Assembly (NCBI RefSeq): GCF_004136575.1
Contig: NZ_NOIQ01000019.1
Location: 1-44,129 of the forward strand
Origin: Rothia koreensis
GTDB lineage: Bacteria; Actinomycetota; Actinomycetes; Actinomycetales; Micrococcaceae
Length of the DNA stretch: 44,129 bases
Reading direction: 5' to 3'
Part shown: one piece after another, positions 1 to 6,648 of the stretch
Position numbering within the stretch: position 1 is the first letter of the stretch
How the letters are laid out: each line of letters opens with the position of its first letter
The notes under the pieces: model-generated
What the model saw: the letters and a program-made list of their open reading frames with translations, nothing else
Database searches by the model: none
Told to the model about the DNA's origin: nothing
Program-made: the position numbers and the translations under genes

Positions 1-122
1 ACCCCACCCTGCGGGGAACCCCGCGGGAGCCCCCGCGGGAACCCGACACCCCCAATCCGCCGCACCTTTCCGCGGCGTGCGCGACTGTGGGTCCGGAGAT
101 GAAGTTCCACGAAGAATTACTA

Positions 123-160
123 AGGTCACCCTGACCTGTCCCACGTCATCTCGTTAGACT
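123..160 (+). promoter_or_regulatory. Candidate fprA promoter with inverted repeat over the -35
   Basis: A perfect inverted repeat AGGTCA-CCC-TGACCT lies at 123-137. Its right half (TGACCT, 132-137) is placed as a -35 element 17 bp upstream of a -10-like TAGACT at 155-160. A repressor or activator binding the palindrome would overlap the polymerase site. The promoter assignment is inference from spacing; the palindrome is seen directly. Confidence 0.4.
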
Positions 161-229
161 GAAAGACAGTGTCTCCGTACTGCTCCGTGTCCGGGCCCAG
201 CCCTGACATCGGCAATGAAAGGAATCTCT

Positions 230-1636
230 GTGTCTGAAAACCCCGCTCGTCCGCTGCGCGTCGCCGTGATCGGATCGGGTCCCGCCGGCGTGTATGCCTC
301 GGACCTGCTGACCAAGTCCGACGCCGTCGCCGACGGCGAGGTGGATGTCAGCATCGACATCTTCGATCGCTACCCCGCTCCGTTCGGCCTGATCCGCTAC
401 GGTGTCGCCCCCGACCACCCGCGCATCAAGGGCATCATCACCTCGTTGCACAAGATCATGGAGAACCCGAAGCTGCGGTTCTTCGGCAATGTCGAATACG
501 GCACGGACGTGACTCTGGCCGAGCTGCGCGAGCACTACGACGCCGTCATCTTCGCGACGGGGGCGTACTACGACGCGTCCCTGCACATTCCGGGCATCGA
601 GCTCGAAGGGTCCTACGGCGCCGCCGACTTCGTGGCCTGGTACGACGGCCACCCGGACGTGTCCCGCGAATGGACCCTCGACGCGAAGGAGATCGCGGTT
701 CTCGGGAACGGGAACGTCGCGCTCGACGTCGCCCGTGTCCTCTCCAAGCACGCCGAGGACCTCCTGGTGACCGAGATTCCCGACAACGTGTACGAGGGAC
801 TCAAGAAGTCTCCGGTGACCGACGTCCACATTTTCGGTCGTCGTGGTCCGGCGCAGATGAAGTTCACCCCGCTCGAGCTCCGGGAACTGGCGAAGTCCCG
901 CGACGTCGACATCGTCCTCCACGAGGAGGAATTCCAGTACGACGAAGCCTCCGAGGCCGCGATCGAGTCCAACAACCAGATCAAGGCCCTCATCAAGACC
1001 CTGGACAAGTGGCGGGAGGAGCAGAAGGAGAACCCGGGAACCGCTTCCCGCAGGCTCCACCTGCACTTCCTGCAGTCCCCGGCGGAGATCGTGGGCGACG
1101 AGAACGGCAAGGTCCGCGCGATCCGCATGGAGCGCAACGAACTCGACGGTGCCGGCGGAATCCGGCCCACGGGCGAGACGGTCGAGTACCCGGTCCAGGC
1201 CGTGTACCGCGCGATCGGTTACCACGGTTCGGAGCTCCCGGAGATCGGCTACGACGTGACCCGCGGCGTCATCCCCAATGAGGAAGGCCGAGTTCTCGAC
1301 GAGACCGAGTCCCCGATCCCCGGCCTGTACGCGACCGGCTGGATCAAGCGCGGCCCCGTGGGGCTGATCGGCTCGACCAAGTCCGATGCGCTCGAGACCA
1401 TCACGCACCTCCTGGAGGAGCGCGAATTCACTGCGAGCGACGCCGACGCCGACAGCATCCCCGGATTCCTCGAGTCCAAGGGCATCGAGTACACGACGTG
1501 GGAAGGCTGGCACACCCTCGACGAGCACGAACAGTCGCTCGGGCAGGAAGCGACCGACGCCGAGGGCAACCCCCGCAAGCGCGTCAAGGTCGTGCCCCGG
1601 GAAGACATGGTGCAGATTTCCCGCAGCGGACAGTAG
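230..1636 (+). CDS. fprA: Ferredoxin/adrenodoxin-type NADP+ reductase
   Basis: FAD-dependent reductase that exchanges electrons between NADPH and ferredoxin, a cytosolic supply line for ferredoxin-dependent P450s and other enzymes (EC 1.18.1.2 type). From the GTG start at 230 it is 468 aa. The FAD-binding GSGPAG motif is at residues 15-20, and the NADP-binding GNGNVALDVAR motif begins at residue 159. The family signature GWIKRGPVGLIGSTKSDA lies near the C-terminus. Length and motifs match mycobacterial FprA and mitochondrial adrenodoxin reductase. An in-frame ATG at 215 would add five residues, but AAAGGAA at 218-224 is well placed for GTG 230 and lies inside the longer reading, so I prefer GTG. 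No ferredoxin gene is adjacent, so the partner is unknown. Confidence 0.92.
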   Translation: MSENPARPLRVAVIGSGPAGVYASDLLTKSDAVADGEVDVSIDIFDRYPAPFGLIRYGVAPDHPRIKGIITSLHKIMENPKLRFFGNVEYGTDVTLAELREHYDAVIFATGAYYDASLHIPGIELEGSYGAADFVAWYDGHPDVSREWTLDAKEIAVLGNGNVALDVARVLSKHAEDLLVTEIPDNVYEGLKKSPVTDVHIFGRRGPAQMKFTPLELRELAKSRDVDIVLHEEEFQYDEASEAAIESNNQIKALIKTLDKWREEQKENPGTASRRLHLHFLQSPAEIVGDENGKVRAIRMERNELDGAGGIRPTGETVEYPVQAVYRAIGYHGSELPEIGYDVTRGVIPNEEGRVLDETESPIPGLYATGWIKRGPVGLIGSTKSDALETITHLLEEREFTASDADADSIPGFLESKGIEYTTWEGWHTLDEHEQSLGQEATDAEGNPRKRVKVVPREDMVQISRSGQ

Positions 1637-1640
1637 CGGC

Positions 1641-1761
1641 CGACGCCGCCCGGCCCCGGCTCCGACGCCGCCTGGCCCCGGCTCCGGGGCCGTCGCTCGG
1701 ACCTCGGGGCCTGGGTTCCTCGGGGCCCGGGCCTCTCGGGTTCCGCGCCTCTCGGGTTCCG
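1641..1761. repeat. Short GC-rich tandem duplications after fprA
   Basis: Two near-identical 22-bp units lie head to tail at 1641-1662 and 1663-1684 (one C/T difference). A 15-bp unit GCCTCTCGGGTTCCG is repeated at 1731-1745 and 1747-1761. The stretch is almost pure G+C and shows no convincing gene. It probably arose by replication slippage and may act as a transcription barrier between fprA and the stress-protein gene. Confidence 0.6.
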
Positions 1762-1862
1762 GGGTCGGCGGCGGCAGCCGGTCCCGGCCGGTCGCGCTCG
1801 ATGGTGCGCCGGACTTGCCGCGTAATTGGCCCCTGGCCAGGGACAAAGTGTGAGGGACGTCC

Positions 1863-1893
1863 TAGAATGAGGGTAGGTACTACCCGAGGAGGG
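1863..1893 (+). promoter_or_regulatory. -10 element and ribosome binding site of the stress-protein gene
   Basis: TAGAAT at 1863-1868 is a good -10 hexamer, and GAGGAGGG at 1886-1893 is a strong ribosome binding site 5 nt before the ATG. I do not see a convincing -35, which suggests activator-dependent or alternative-sigma control. Confidence 0.4.
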
Positions 1894-1898
1894 ACGCC

Positions 1899-2924
1899 AT
1901 GTCAGACACGAATGGTTCGAATTCCAACAGTACGTTCGGAGCCCGCGCCGTCGCGGAAGGCTCCGGTCATCAGGACCTGGGGCACATACACGGCGAGGTC
2001 GTCGTCGGGATCGACGGTTCCGACCAGAGCTATGGCGCCCTGACCTGGGCGGTCGCCGAAGCGAAACGGCGGAAAGTGCCGGTACGGCTCGTCACCGCTT
2101 ACTCCCTGCCGGTGTTCACGGGGACGGGCTTCGACTCAGGCTATTCGGTCATCGACGACAAAGCCCTCGAGGACGGCGTCACCCAGATTCTCGATGAGGC
2201 CCACCGTCGTGTCGAGGGCGACGACGTCGAGCTGCGCGCCACCGTGGAGACGGGCGACGCATCCGGAATCCTGCTCGAATTGTCCAAGAGGGCCGAACTG
2301 ATCGTGGTCGGGTCCCGGTCGGCCAAAGGATTCCTCGGACGGTTGCTCGGTACGGTCTCGACGGCGCTGCCCGCCAAGTCGCACTGCCCTGTCGTCGTCG
2401 TTCCCCTCAACTGGGCCAAGAGGCACGCGGAGGATGCCACGATTCTGCAACCGAGCCACGGCGTCGCCGTGGGTTCGGACGGTTCCGACCAGGCCCGTAT
2501 CGCGATCCTCAAGGCCGCGGAGCAGGCGGAGCGCATGGGTGTGGGGCTGAAGCTGGTGAACGCTCTCGCCCCCTTCACGGGCGCGGTGAACTGGGTTCCG
2601 GCGGCCGTCGACTTCGAGGCCATGTACCGCGAGGTCGAGGATCTGCAGAATCAGGCCAAGGAATGGATCAGCGGCTTCTACCCGAAGCTCGAGGTCAGCG
2701 CGGAGCTCATTGACGGCTCCCCGGTCAAGGTTCTGATCGAGGCGGGCCAGGAGGCCGACATGATCGTGGTCGGTACTCGTGGTCGCGGTGGTCTGACCGG
2801 CATGATCCTCGGTTCGACCTCCCAAGGCGTGCTGCACAGCTCCGACAACCCGGTCATGATCGTCCCCGAGCTCGAGGACGAACGCATCGATTCCGCCCCG
2901 CGCCCGGGCGTCGTCTGGGGCTGA
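1899..2924 (+). CDS. Universal stress protein with two UspA domains
   Basis: Cytosolic ATP-binding stress protein of 341 aa built from two UspA domains, roughly residues 28-165 and 185-325. Each domain ends with the nucleotide-binding signature G-x2-G-x9-G(S/T): VVGSRSAKGFLGRLLGTVS in the first and VVGTRGRGGLTGMILGSTS in the second. Both domains therefore keep the ATP site. The first ~27 residues are low-complexity and outside the fold. Tandem Usp proteins of this size are common in actinobacteria and are often induced by hypoxia or stationary phase; the specific role here is not readable from sequence. The gene stands alone, with a strong ribosome binding site, and is followed by a hairpin. 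Confidence 0.92.
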   Translation: MSDTNGSNSNSTFGARAVAEGSGHQDLGHIHGEVVVGIDGSDQSYGALTWAVAEAKRRKVPVRLVTAYSLPVFTGTGFDSGYSVIDDKALEDGVTQILDEAHRRVEGDDVELRATVETGDASGILLELSKRAELIVVGSRSAKGFLGRLLGTVSTALPAKSHCPVVVVPLNWAKRHAEDATILQPSHGVAVGSDGSDQARIAILKAAEQAERMGVGLKLVNALAPFTGAVNWVPAAVDFEAMYREVEDLQNQAKEWISGFYPKLEVSAELIDGSPVKVLIEAGQEADMIVVGTRGRGGLTGMILGSTSQGVLHSSDNPVMIVPELEDERIDSAPRPGVVWG

Positions 2925-2943
2925 TTGGTCCGAAACGCAGGAC

Positions 2944-2977
2944 GGCGGCCGGTTCGGAAGTCCCCGGATCGGCCGCC
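2944..2977 (+). terminator. Hairpin after the universal stress protein gene
   Basis: GGCGGCCG at 2944-2951 pairs with CGGCCGCC at 2970-2977 around an 18-nt loop, 20 bp past the stop codon. There is no T-tract, so this is a weak or factor-assisted terminator candidate. Confidence 0.4.
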
Positions 2978-3011
2978 GGTTGTGATTCGGGACGCTTTTC
3001 GCCGATTCGAT

Positions 3012-3041
3012 TTGTGCTCAGGCTCCGAAGGCGATTATGCT
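3012..3041 (+). promoter_or_regulatory. Candidate promoter of the tRNA cluster
   Basis: TTGTGC at 3012-3017 and TATGCT at 3036-3041 are separated by 18 bp and lie about 40 bp upstream of tRNA-Glu. Position and spacing fit a housekeeping-sigma promoter for the Glu-Asp-Phe cluster. Confidence 0.45.
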
Positions 3042-3080
3042 TATGGAGGTCCAAGCGAGGAAACTCCCGAGCTGGCCTAA

Positions 3081-3153
3081 GCCCCCATCGTCTAGCGGCC
3101 TAGGACACCGCCCTTTCACGGCGGCGGCACGGGTTCGAATCCCGTTGGGGGTA
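3081..3153 (+). tRNA. tRNA-Glu (UUC)
   Basis: 73-nt cloverleaf: acceptor arms GCCCCCA and TGGGGGT (G-U pair at position 1-72), anticodon TTC in the loop CTTTCAC, T-loop GGTTCGAATCC and discriminator A. CCA is not encoded. It is the first gene of a three-tRNA cluster. Confidence 0.96.
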
Positions 3154-3154
3154 C

Positions 3155-3173
3155 TGCAAATCACCGATTTGCA
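3155..3173. other. Perfect inverted repeat between tRNA-Glu and tRNA-Asp
   Basis: TGCAAATC-ACC-GATTTGCA starts 1 nt after the tRNA-Glu discriminator base and forms an 8-bp stem with a 3-nt loop. No T-run follows, so it more likely marks 3'-end processing than termination. Confidence 0.5.
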
Positions 3174-3222
3174 CACCTGAGTTTGTTCCAATAAGGTTTT
3201 AGCTCGTTGGAAAAAACTTCTA

Positions 3223-3296
3223 GGCCCTGTAGCGCAGTTGGTTAGCGCGCCGCCCTGTCACGGCGGAGGTCGCGGGTTCAAGTCCCGTCAGGGTCG
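3223..3296 (+). tRNA. tRNA-Asp (GUC)
   Basis: 74-nt cloverleaf: acceptor arms GGCCCTG and CAGGGTC, discriminator G (an aspartate identity element), anticodon GTC at 3257-3259 and T-loop GGTTCAAGTCC. CCA is not encoded. Confidence 0.96.
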
Positions 3297-3368
3297 CTCT
3301 GGCGGCGTATTTCTTCTGATGAAAGTCAGGCGAGACGCCGTCGTGGCATATCTGCAGAAGATGTGCCT

Positions 3369-3441
3369 GGCTCTGTAGCTCAGTTGGTAGAGCGTACGAC
3401 TGAAAATCGTAAGGTCACCGGATCGACGCCGGTCGGAGCCA
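3369..3441 (+). tRNA. tRNA-Phe (GAA), target of an integrated element
   Basis: 73-nt cloverleaf with acceptor arms GGCTCTG and CGGAGCC, anticodon GAA at 3402-3404 and discriminator A. Everything from the last anticodon base onward (3404) is repeated 1,548 bp downstream at 4952, so the 3' half of this tRNA is one end of a tRNA-targeted insertion. The intact copy is at 3369-3441. The downstream copy lacks the 5' half and cannot be a functional tRNA. Confidence 0.96.
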
Positions 3442-3487
3442 CTGAAAACCGCCCCGTAGGCTTCTATGCGGGGCGGTTTTCTTTGTT
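3404..3487 (+). repeat. Left attachment-site copy (84-bp direct repeat)
   Basis: Bases 3404-3487 match 4952-5035 with a single difference (A at 3411, C at 4959). The repeat starts in the anticodon loop of tRNA-Phe, includes the whole 3' half of the tRNA and ends 7 nt after the terminator stem (3445-3480). Tyrosine recombinases of genomic islands commonly use tRNA anticodon or T-loop sequences and regenerate the tRNA 3' end this way. That this is attL is inference from the architecture. Confidence 0.85.
3445..3485 (+). terminator. Rho-independent terminator of the tRNA cluster
   Basis: AAAACCGCCCCG at 3445-3456 pairs perfectly with CGGGGCGGTTTT at 3469-3480 around a 12-nt loop and runs into T-rich sequence. 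It begins 4 nt past tRNA-Phe. An identical copy lies at 4993-5033 in the right repeat. Confidence 0.92.
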
Positions 3488-3582
3488 AACAGTCGCTCGA
3501 TCGAGCCGTGGACAAGGCATTCGGGGCATCTCGGAAGCTCAAGACAGAGGACCAGCGTAGAGGTCCCGTTTCGCGACTATAA

Positions 3583-3804
3583 GGAGCTGACATCGAGCTG
3601 CATCATCGGACCGAGTTCGGTCGATCTCGGACGATACCGACGCAATACCAAGAATTTCAGCTGCATCGGAATGCGCGTTGGAGATTGGGGAGCCACGATC
3701 ATGCAGACCCCAACCAACGTTTCGCTGACTCCAAGCCCGACGAGATCGTGGAACGGTGGGAAGACCTACAAGGACCAACCACAGGGATCATCACACTGCC
3801 GTAA
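3583..3804 (+). pseudogene. Unrecognised gene remnant inside the island
   Basis: An open stretch runs from just after an in-frame stop (3580-3582) to TAA at 3802-3804. It has no ATG, GTG or TTG in a sensible place. The last part translates to protein-like sequence, including DEIVERWEDLQGPTTGIITLP-type residues before the stop. I do not recognise the family. The rest of 3488-4025 shows no gene I can support. It may be the C-terminal end of a gene lost when the island was truncated, or it may be chance. Confidence 0.25.
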
Positions 3805-4025
3805 TGCTTGTGCTGGCCACCTTACCGAATCCTGGACCTATCAACCATCGGTGGCCGCCGGCCACCTGCAGGCGATGGGCCACCAAATTTCCTGACAAAC
3901 TCTCCGAAGCTGACACGTAGAACTAGCCCTCAAGTAGTCAGCCCACCTCTGCCGCAGCGGTGATCAGAACACGAAAACGACGATCGGAAACGGAGGTGGG
4001 GTCCCTCGGGTGAACCGAGCGTGGA

Positions 4026-4283
4026 TTATTCGTAGTGATACCGGCAGGCTGCAATCCGTATGTCGTCGTCGCTGATCTTGTAGACGAGTCTGTGCTCGTC
4101 GGTGATGCGGCGGGACCAGTACCCGGAGAAGCCGTGCTTGAGGGGTTCGGGCTTGCCGATACCCTCGTTGCCGTTGCGTTGAATGTCTTTAATAAGCGCG
4201 TTGATGCGCTTGAGGGTTTTGCGGTCCTGGGCCTGCCACCAGAGATAATCCGCCCAGGCGGCCTCGTCCCAGACCAGACTCAT
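4026..4283 (-). CDS. yoeB: YoeB-type mRNA interferase toxin
   Basis: 85-aa toxin of the RelE/YoeB fold, which binds the ribosomal A site and cleaves mRNA when free of its antitoxin. It aligns almost end to end with E. coli YoeB: WxDYLxWQxxD near the N-terminus, KPEPLKH, SRRITDEHRLVY and the C-terminal CRYHY. It retains the Glu of KPEPL, the Arg of SRRIT and the penultimate His-Tyr that act in catalysis; one extra Glu follows the usual terminal Tyr. Its ATG overlaps the antitoxin stop (ATGA), the usual translational coupling that keeps toxin below antitoxin. It sits inside the tRNA-Phe island, which it probably stabilises. Confidence 0.95.
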   Translation of the reverse strand: MSLVWDEAAWADYLWWQAQDRKTLKRINALIKDIQRNGNEGIGKPEPLKHGFSGYWSRRITDEHRLVYKISDDDIRIAACRYHYE

Positions 4284-4531
4284 TCAGCCAGCTCCTGCCG
4301 AGTCCCGCCCCCGTTCTCCAGGCGGTCGATGGAAGCCAGGAGTCGACGAGCATTTGCCGGGTTCCGGAGGAGATAGGCGGTCTCCTTCAGCGATTCGTAG
4401 TCATCGAGGGAGACCATGACTACCGGGTCGTGGCCGGCGCGGGTAATGATGACCTCTTCCCGGTCGTCGGTGACTGCATCCAGGGTTTCGGCGTACCGCG
4501 CCCGTGACTCTGAGTACGACATCGTTCTCAT
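4280..4531 (-). CDS. yefM: YefM-type antitoxin (Phd/YefM family)
   Basis: 83-aa antitoxin from the ATG at 4531. The N-terminal Phd/YefM DNA-binding domain (SYSESRARYAETLDAV, then VIITRAGHDPVVMVSLDDYESLKET) is followed by a C-terminal toxin-wrapping tail (LRNPANARRLLASIDRL). It neutralises YoeB and represses the operon as a complex. The start is chosen because AAAGGTG lies 7 nt upstream; an ATG at 4522 is also possible, while a longer GTG reading would begin inside the operator. An inverted repeat ending 16 bp upstream is the likely binding site. Confidence 0.93.
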   Translation of the reverse strand: MRTMSYSESRARYAETLDAVTDDREEVIITRAGHDPVVMVSLDDYESLKETAYLLRNPANARRLLASIDRLENGGGTRQELAE

Positions 4532-4547
4532 GCCTCTACACCTTTCT

Positions 4548-4569
4548 AACGTACAGAATATTGTACGTT
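4548..4569 (-). promoter_or_regulatory. yefM-yoeB operator/promoter
   Basis: Perfect inverted repeat AACGTACA-GAATAT-TGTACGTT. E. coli YefM recognises palindromes with a TGTACA core, and both arms here carry the GTAC/TGTAC half. On the minus strand a TACAAT -10-like sequence lies inside the repeat, so repressor binding would occlude the promoter. Confidence 0.7.
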
Positions 4570-4714
4570 TCCACACGTTGCGGGGTCAATCGTCGTCGTT
4601 GGCGCTCCTGCGTGGTTGGGGTGCCGCCTTGAGGACAGGCCCTTAAGTTGTCAGACCCCCTCCCTACAGTGGAGACCAGAACACGGACTCAATGGACAGG
4701 CACGGAGGTGGAGC

Positions 4715-4951
4715 ATGGACACGGAACAGGCAGAACCCGATCTGCGGGCCTACAAATACCGACTGGATCCGAACGCTGACCAGATCCGTGCCCTGTCCCA
4801 AGCGGCCGGGGCGGCCCGGGTCTCCTGCAACATGCTCATCGCCCGCAACCTGGATGCGTTGAAAGCCGGATGGGCTGCCGTACGGGAACTGATCACAGCA
4901 GGCACCGACGCCGCCGAGGCCCCGGGGAAACCCGTGATTGTCACGAAATCC
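4715..4951 (+). pseudogene. Truncated TnpB (IS200/IS605-type) N-terminus
   Basis: Starting at ATG 4715 behind GGAGGTGGAGC, the first ~79 codons match the N-terminal helix-turn-helix domain of TnpB/OrfB (YRLDPNADQIRALSQAAGAA, then RVSCNMLIARNLDAL). TnpB is the RNA-guided nuclease partner of IS200/IS605 transposons and is normally 350-450 aa with RuvC motifs. All RuvC and zinc-finger parts are missing. Coding similarity stops exactly where the tRNA-Phe repeat begins (4952), and the frame then runs through tRNA sequence to a stop at 4993. It is therefore a dead fragment. No TnpA gene or right transposon end is visible. Confidence 0.75.
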
Positions 4952-5035
4952 AAATCGTCAGGTCACCGGATCGACGCCGGTCGGAGCCACTGAAAACCGC
5001 CCCGTAGGCTTCTATGCGGGGCGGTTTTCTTTGTT
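4952..5035 (+). repeat. Right attachment-site copy (84-bp direct repeat)
   Basis: Copy of 3404-3487 with one mismatch at 4959. It holds the 3' half of tRNA-Phe and a second copy of the cluster terminator (4993-5033). Sequence to the right (5036 on) is expected to be the original chromosomal neighbour of tRNA-Phe before insertion. Confidence 0.85.
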
Positions 5036-5079
5036 CGAAGGCCGACGATTCTCCATGGGCCTTCCGGCGCGCTTCGGCG

Positions 5080-5406
5080 TCATTCTTGCAGATGAGCCTC
5101 TCCCCAGCGCGAGAGGCTTGTGAAAACGGTGTCAAGAGACTGCCCTTTGGGAGTGATCCGGTAGGTGACCTGCGGCGGAACGGTCGGATTGACTTCTCGC
5201 TCGACCAGGCCGGCTTGGACGAGTGTTTTCAGCTCGGCCGAGAGCACTTTCTGGGAGACGTCACCAACCTGGCGTTGCAGGTCGGCGTAGCGGTGTTCGC
5301 GCTCCAGGAGTCGCCAGAGGATCAGCATGGTCCACTTGCCGCCGATCAGGCTGATCGTTCGGTGCACGGTAGATCCACAAAAATCCTCCGGGGTACGTTC
5401 TGTCAT
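5080..5406 (-). CDS. HxlR-family transcriptional regulator
   Basis: Winged-helix DNA-binding regulator of the HxlR family, 108 aa from ATG 5406. It has the family core GGKWTMLILWRLLE, the recognition helix region QKVLSAELKTLVQAGLVERE and the wing VTYRITPKGQSL. HxlR proteins often sense electrophiles or redox change and control a divergent enzyme gene. Here the divergent neighbour is a 4-oxalocrotonate tautomerase at 5522, so local control of that gene is likely. AGGAGA sits about 10 nt before ATG 5406; a longer start at 5448 would add 14 residues unlike the family. Confidence 0.88.
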   Translation of the reverse strand: MTERTPEDFCGSTVHRTISLIGGKWTMLILWRLLEREHRYADLQRQVGDVSQKVLSAELKTLVQAGLVEREVNPTVPPQVTYRITPKGQSLDTVFTSLSRWGEAHLQE

Positions 5407-5521
5407 TCTCGGCCATCTCCTACTTCTGGGTAAGGTCCTGAATTTCAAGTGCTGTCTTCCGGAACGTGATGGTCACGCGCATCCTTGAGACTGAGGGCAA
5501 TCACATCGAGGAGGAACTCTT

Positions 5522-5734
5522 ATGCCTATCGTCAATCTCGCCATCGTTCCGGAGATGATGAACGGTGACCGAAAGGCCCAATACCGTGATGTGGTCCAGG
5601 GTATTACTGATGCCATCTCCAAGGTCACCGGAGCCCCGGAAGAGTCGGTGCACGTGCTGATCGAGGAGGTCCACTCTGACATGTACTCCGTGGGCGGCAC
5701 CATGCTTCAGCAGGCCATGACGCAGCATGACTGA
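5522..5734 (+). CDS. 4-oxalocrotonate tautomerase family protein
   Basis: 70-aa tautomerase of the 4-OT/MIF superfamily. Pro-2, exposed as the catalytic N-terminal proline after Met removal, is present (MPIVNLAIVP). The length matches the 62-75 aa family. Members catalyse keto-enol tautomerisation or dehalogenation in aromatic breakdown; no meta-cleavage pathway genes are nearby, so the substrate is unknown. A strong GAGGAGGA lies upstream, and the gene is divergent from the HxlR regulator, which probably controls it. Confidence 0.87.
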   Translation: MPIVNLAIVPEMMNGDRKAQYRDVVQGITDAISKVTGAPEESVHVLIEEVHSDMYSVGGTMLQQAMTQHD

Positions 5735-5818
5735 CTGGACCAGCGCGGGTGCACGGTGAAGACTCGTTGACGAGGTCATTTCCCACGGCGCGTGATCGCG
5801 GCCACTAGCATCGAGGTC

Positions 5819-6607
5819 ATGACGGATCTTTCGAGCGAGACCTGGTTGTTGACCGGGGCGAGCGGCAGAATCGGCAGGCAATTGCGCAGTTGTCTGCGTG
5901 AGCGGGTGGCGCATCTCGTCATCGCCGACCTGGAAGCCCCATCCGACCCCGCTTCCAATGAGTCGGCGATGGCATTCGATCTCGATGACCCGCACTCGGT
6001 TGCCGCATTGTTGCCTGGTTGCGACGGCGTCGTTCATCTGGCGGGCATTCCTGACGAAGCGCCGTACGCTGACCTGATGCGCGTCAATGCGCTGGGAACT
6101 TACCACGTGTTGGAAGCGATGCGCAGTGCCGGGGTCCCGCGTCTCGTCTATGCGTCGAGCAATCGGCTCACAGGATTTCACGCCACGAGTGAGCTGCTCG
6201 ATGATCACTCAACCATACGGCCAGACGGCCTGTACGGTGCCAGCAAAGCTGCGGTCGAAGCTTTGACCCGGCTGTATGCGGACAAGTTCGGCATCCAGGT
6301 GTGCAATATTCGCATCGGTACGTACAAAGAGCGGCCCACGACGGATCGTGACGCGGCCACCTGGCTCAGCCCTGGCGACGCCAACCTCGCCTTCGAGGCG
6401 GCCATGACCACACACGTGCCGTACAGCGTCTTCTACGCGGTCTCGGCCAACCGGCACCGGTTCTGGTCGCTCGAGCCGGGGCGGGCTATTGGGTACGTGC
6501 CGAACGACGACGCAAGCGCAGTCCTCGGCGCCGACGTCCGGCCCCCGGAGGAAAGCCCTCAAGCCGGCGATATGGCGAGCCCCGAATTCACGCTGCCATA
6601 CCTCTGA
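5819..6607 (+). CDS. NAD-dependent epimerase/dehydratase, uronate dehydrogenase-like
   Basis: 262-aa extended short-chain dehydrogenase. The NAD-binding GASGRIG motif is at residues 13-19, followed by VVHLAGIPDE, the active-site YGASK at 139-143 with upstream Ser in YASSNR, and NIRIGTYKERP after it. Length and motif layout match bacterial uronate dehydrogenase, which oxidises glucuronate or galacturonate to the aldarolactone. The exact substrate is inference. ATG 5819 is chosen because the Rossmann strand begins at the expected distance; a GTG at 5792 would add nine residues. GAGG lies only a few bases before this ATG. Confidence 0.75.
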   Translation: MTDLSSETWLLTGASGRIGRQLRSCLRERVAHLVIADLEAPSDPASNESAMAFDLDDPHSVAALLPGCDGVVHLAGIPDEAPYADLMRVNALGTYHVLEAMRSAGVPRLVYASSNRLTGFHATSELLDDHSTIRPDGLYGASKAAVEALTRLYADKFGIQVCNIRIGTYKERPTTDRDAATWLSPGDANLAFEAAMTTHVPYSVFYAVSANRHRFWSLEPGRAIGYVPNDDASAVLGADVRPPEESPQAGDMASPEFTLPYL

Positions 6608-6648
6608 ACCCATACCGGCTGCGCGGTCGACGGGTGCACACTGGGTGC

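Larger units (their letters stand above)
3488..5035. mobile_element. Mini genomic island (or remnant) at tRNA-Phe
   Basis: Sequence between the two 84-bp copies, counting one copy: 1,548 bp. Contents in order: ~540 bp with an unrecognised gene remnant (3583-3804), a minus-strand YefM-YoeB pair (4026-4531) and the 5' end of a tnpB gene that breaks exactly at the right repeat (4951/4952). Base composition is visibly more A+T-rich than the flanks. No integrase or excisionase is present. It is either the deleted remnant of a larger island kept by its addiction module or a cargo-only element mobilised by a recombinase elsewhere. Confidence 0.75.

Noticed and set aside
146-1846. 566-codon minus-strand frame over fprA
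   Set aside because: It is antisense to a clear fprA gene; open frames opposite high-GC genes are expected from third-position bias. The same applies to large antisense frames at 7274-8815, 25696-26655, 33294-35006, 34897-36990 and 36915-38867.
1820-1870. DosR-type binding site before the universal stress protein gene
   Set aside because: GGGAC half-sites occur, but they do not form the symmetrical GGGAC-N-GTCCC arrangement, so the assignment is not supported.
4715-4993. Functional IS200/IS605 element or active TnpB nuclease
   Set aside because: Only about 79 N-terminal residues remain, with no RuvC motifs, no zinc finger, no tnpA and no right end.
4952-5035. A second tRNA-Phe gene
   Set aside because: Only the 3' half is present; acceptor 5' strand, D-arm and most of the anticodon loop are missing.
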